Positions 62,263-64,000 of a DNA stretch of 64,000 bases are shown piece by piece. Position 1 is the first letter of the stretch; every line of letters starts with the position of its first letter. Below the pieces are notes generated by a model. It had not been told where the DNA came from. It worked only from the letters and a program-made list of their open reading frames with translations, and ran no database searches. The DNA is from Paramecium pentaurelia (taxonomy: Eukaryota; Ciliophora; Oligohymenophorea; Peniculida; Parameciidae), in NCBI GenBank assembly GCA_905183005.1, contig CAJJDO010000006.1:294035-358034 (forward strand), written 5' to 3'. The translations under genes were made by a program, and so were the position numbers.

Positions 62263-63325
62263 TCTAAAATCCATTTGCTTATGTTTATGATGCTCCCTTT
62301 ATATCTTTACAATTGCTTTCGTGTTTTTCAACCCTTGATGGTAAGAATTTCCTTCCACATTTCTTACAAGGGACTAATTCAACTGTACCTCCCTCTTCAA
62401 CAGCATCTAGAGCTTTGAAAGGGTTATCAGCAGTACAAGCCTTTACATGATGCTCCAGAGCTTCTGGTTTGAATGTTCTACCACAATTCTTACAAGCAAC
62501 TAAGGCTTCTTTATTGTATTTATTAAATGCCTGTAAATTATTAATATACATCAATTACTCCATTATTATATGCAATAATGTCTTCCATAGTAATGTCTTC
62601 TTTATTTAATAAATCCCACAGGCCTCTTGGAGTGGTTGGAGGGTTTCTTCTCTCTGCCTTTGGTTTCTTCATTTCCTACACAATAAACATTTCTTTGCAT
62701 TAAGGTATATGAATTCCCAAAGATTTAGTACCATATTCTCTCCCACATATGTAGCATACCAAAGTCTTTGGTCTAACAGGAGCCTTATATTCTCCTGAAT
62801 AGCCATTAGAATTTGATTTTCCTTATTAAGCTCCTCCATTATCCCTATTCATTTATTACTGGACTTCTTTTGGATTCTAAACAAATCCAGGAAGAGGCTT
62901 AAATGGTTTATCTGGTTTACAAATTTTTAAATGGATAGGATAACTTTCTCTATTGAAACTAGTGATAACTCATATTTTTTTACGTTCTTCCACAATATGC
63001 GCATTTCTCAAGACTCTATTCTTTATATGCACTAAATGCTTGCTCATTATACGATTCCGTATCATAATTTCCACTTCCACCTATAGCTTTTGGAGGTTAT
63101 GGTAAAGGTCTCCTTTAATTTTTTGGTTTCTATTGAAGAAATATTGAAAACAATACTTTCGCTTCCTCCATAAGAAACTTCTCCTGGCAAGTCTTAAGAT
63201 GAATCTCTAAACTTTTTGTCCCATATCTATTTTAATAATTTTTAATACTCTCTTCCGCAAATATAACAAATTAAGGTTTTTGGTCTGCCTCCTGGGTTGT
63301 AGTTTTAATTGTTTAATCCCTACAT
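60919..63325 (-). CDS. Protein with eight C2HC zinc fingers (ZC2HC1/ZNF474-like), about 759 aa
   Basis: Five introns (22, 27, 25, 19 or 28, and 34 nt) give 759 (or 756) residues from ATG 63323-63325 to TGA 60919-60921. Eight C2HC units follow: CYICGREYGTKSLEIHLKTC, CAYCGRTF..HLKIC, a near copy of the first (CYICGREY..HIPQC), CKNCGRTF..HHVKAC, CKKCGRKF..HESNC, CFQDCNN..HVQNC (C-x3-C), CEKCERRF..HMKVC and CPYCKRKF..HISIC. Polyglutamine stretches separate them, one encoded by the (TAA)n at 62228-62261, and the C-terminus is Gln/Pro-rich. Animal relatives carry two to four fingers; some are sperm or ciliary proteins. Ligands are unknown: RNA, protein or DNA binding are all possible. Confidence 0.87.
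62228..62261 (+). repeat. (ATT)n microsatellite inside the zinc-finger gene, coding for polyglutamine
   Basis: About eleven ATT units on the plus strand; on the minus strand they read as successive TAA codons, each glutamine in this genetic code. Length changes would alter the Gln tract in steps of one residue. Confidence 0.9.
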
Positions 63326-64000
63326 ATTAAATTATTATTATTATTCTTATATTAATGAAATACTTATTACATATGATGCTTTCAATAAAAATAACTCTCT
63401 TTTTTATTATTCGCAAATATTAAAATTCAATAAGGAGGCTGATTATGACTTTAGTATTTCATATAACATAAATTTCTCAAAAGCATTTGAATCTAGATAA
63501 AAAAATATTCATATCTAAAGATTTTATATTGCCATAAAAACCATTTGAATACATTTATGGATTATATATAATAACGAAATGATACAATTAATATATTGAT
63601 CAGCAACTTAAAGTAATTGAAGTAAAAATAATATATTTGACTTAAATAATAATAAAGATAAGAATTAAAAATATATTCTCTTCATCCTTTACATATTTAT
63701 ATAAATCCATACTGGATAGACAAATACAAAATTATTAAACTTAATAGATTTATAATAATACTTAAATTAATAGACTTTAACTTTTTCTTTGTTTATTAAT
63801 TGCACTTAAATTAATTATCATATTGGTATTTTAATCATTATTAAAGGATGAAAGCATAAAATTTATTAAAATTATATTTTTAAAAGCAAATGGACTTTTA
63901 TGTAACGAAATTTGATCAAATATATACTATTCTATATCTTAAGAGTTGTATTTCATCAAATGAAAAGAATGAGATAATTTAAAAAGAAAAGTATTCTTGA
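63326..64000. other. Non-coding or undecided right edge
   Basis: 675 bp without a convincing gene. A plus-strand frame at 63309-63500 overlaps the zinc-finger start and has no ATG or domain. The region should contain the zinc-finger gene's promoter; a gene just beyond the window edge cannot be excluded. Confidence 0.45.

Noticed and set aside
63309..63500. Plus-strand frame at the right edge
   Set aside because: No ATG start, overlaps the zinc-finger gene's 5' end, and its Tyr/Ile/Asn composition is that of AT-rich noise.
1..64000. CRISPR arrays, transposons, integrated virus or toxin systems
   Set aside because: No direct-repeat arrays, terminal inverted repeats, transposase, capsid or polymerase motifs were seen on either strand.

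Overview
This is a window of ciliate macronuclear-type DNA. TAA and TAG must be read as glutamine and TGA as the only stop: under that code long stretches that look closed become coherent proteins that match known families to their last residue. Base composition is very AT-rich, spacers are mostly tens to a few hundred bases, and genes are cut by many tiny GT..AG introns, usually 22-29 nt with extremes of 18 and about 35 nt. Together this points to Paramecium or a close oligohymenophorean relative. I see no tRNA, rRNA, CRISPR array, transposon or virus. All calls come from reading the sequence by eye; no database was searched.

Layout. 1-2.2 kb: the 3' end of an unknown gene, then a 419-residue protein of unknown function. 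2.6-5.4 kb: an ankyrin/DHHC-family membrane protein whose catalytic Cys is replaced by Ser, then a mitochondrial-type CDGSH iron-sulfur protein. 5.5-17.6 kb (minus): a complete single-headed axonemal dynein heavy chain. 17.9-20.3 kb: a divergent pair of secreted hydrolases, cathepsin L and RNase T2. 20.4-31 kb: an LRR coiled-coil protein, small unknowns, the dynein assembly factor WDR92/DNAAF10, a SAXO-type microtubule protein and several unknowns. 31.3-34 kb: a NatB auxiliary subunit (NAA25-like). 34.8-38.5 kb: an unknown helical protein and CFAP45. 38.5-43.3 kb: an ATP9/Neo1-type P4-ATPase and a protein disulfide isomerase, whose start codons lie only 13 bp apart. 43.3-47.2 kb: a predicted mitochondrial helical protein and two unknowns. 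49.1-50.3 kb: a mitotic cyclin. 50.7-53 kb: a membrane histidine kinase. 55-56.7 kb: a small membrane protein and a Q/N-rich protein. 59.9-63.3 kb: a PIRH2/RCHY1-like RING E3 and a protein with eight C2HC zinc fingers.

Two themes stand out. First, ciliary genes are abundant: dynein heavy chain, its assembly factor, SAXO, CFAP45 and perhaps the LRR protein. Second, four recognisable housekeeping genes are broken while their neighbours are intact: tryptophanyl-tRNA synthetase, a FLVCR/SLC49-like transporter, ornithine decarboxylase and ALG2 mannosyltransferase. They carry frameshifts, in-frame TGA codons and, in ALG2, an intron whose GT donor reads AT. Decaying duplicates after whole-genome duplication would explain this; assembly indels are the main alternative. 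I did not find a convincing new multi-gene system. The best leads are the pseudo-DHHC protein, the cluster of dying genes and several complete proteins of unrecognised family.
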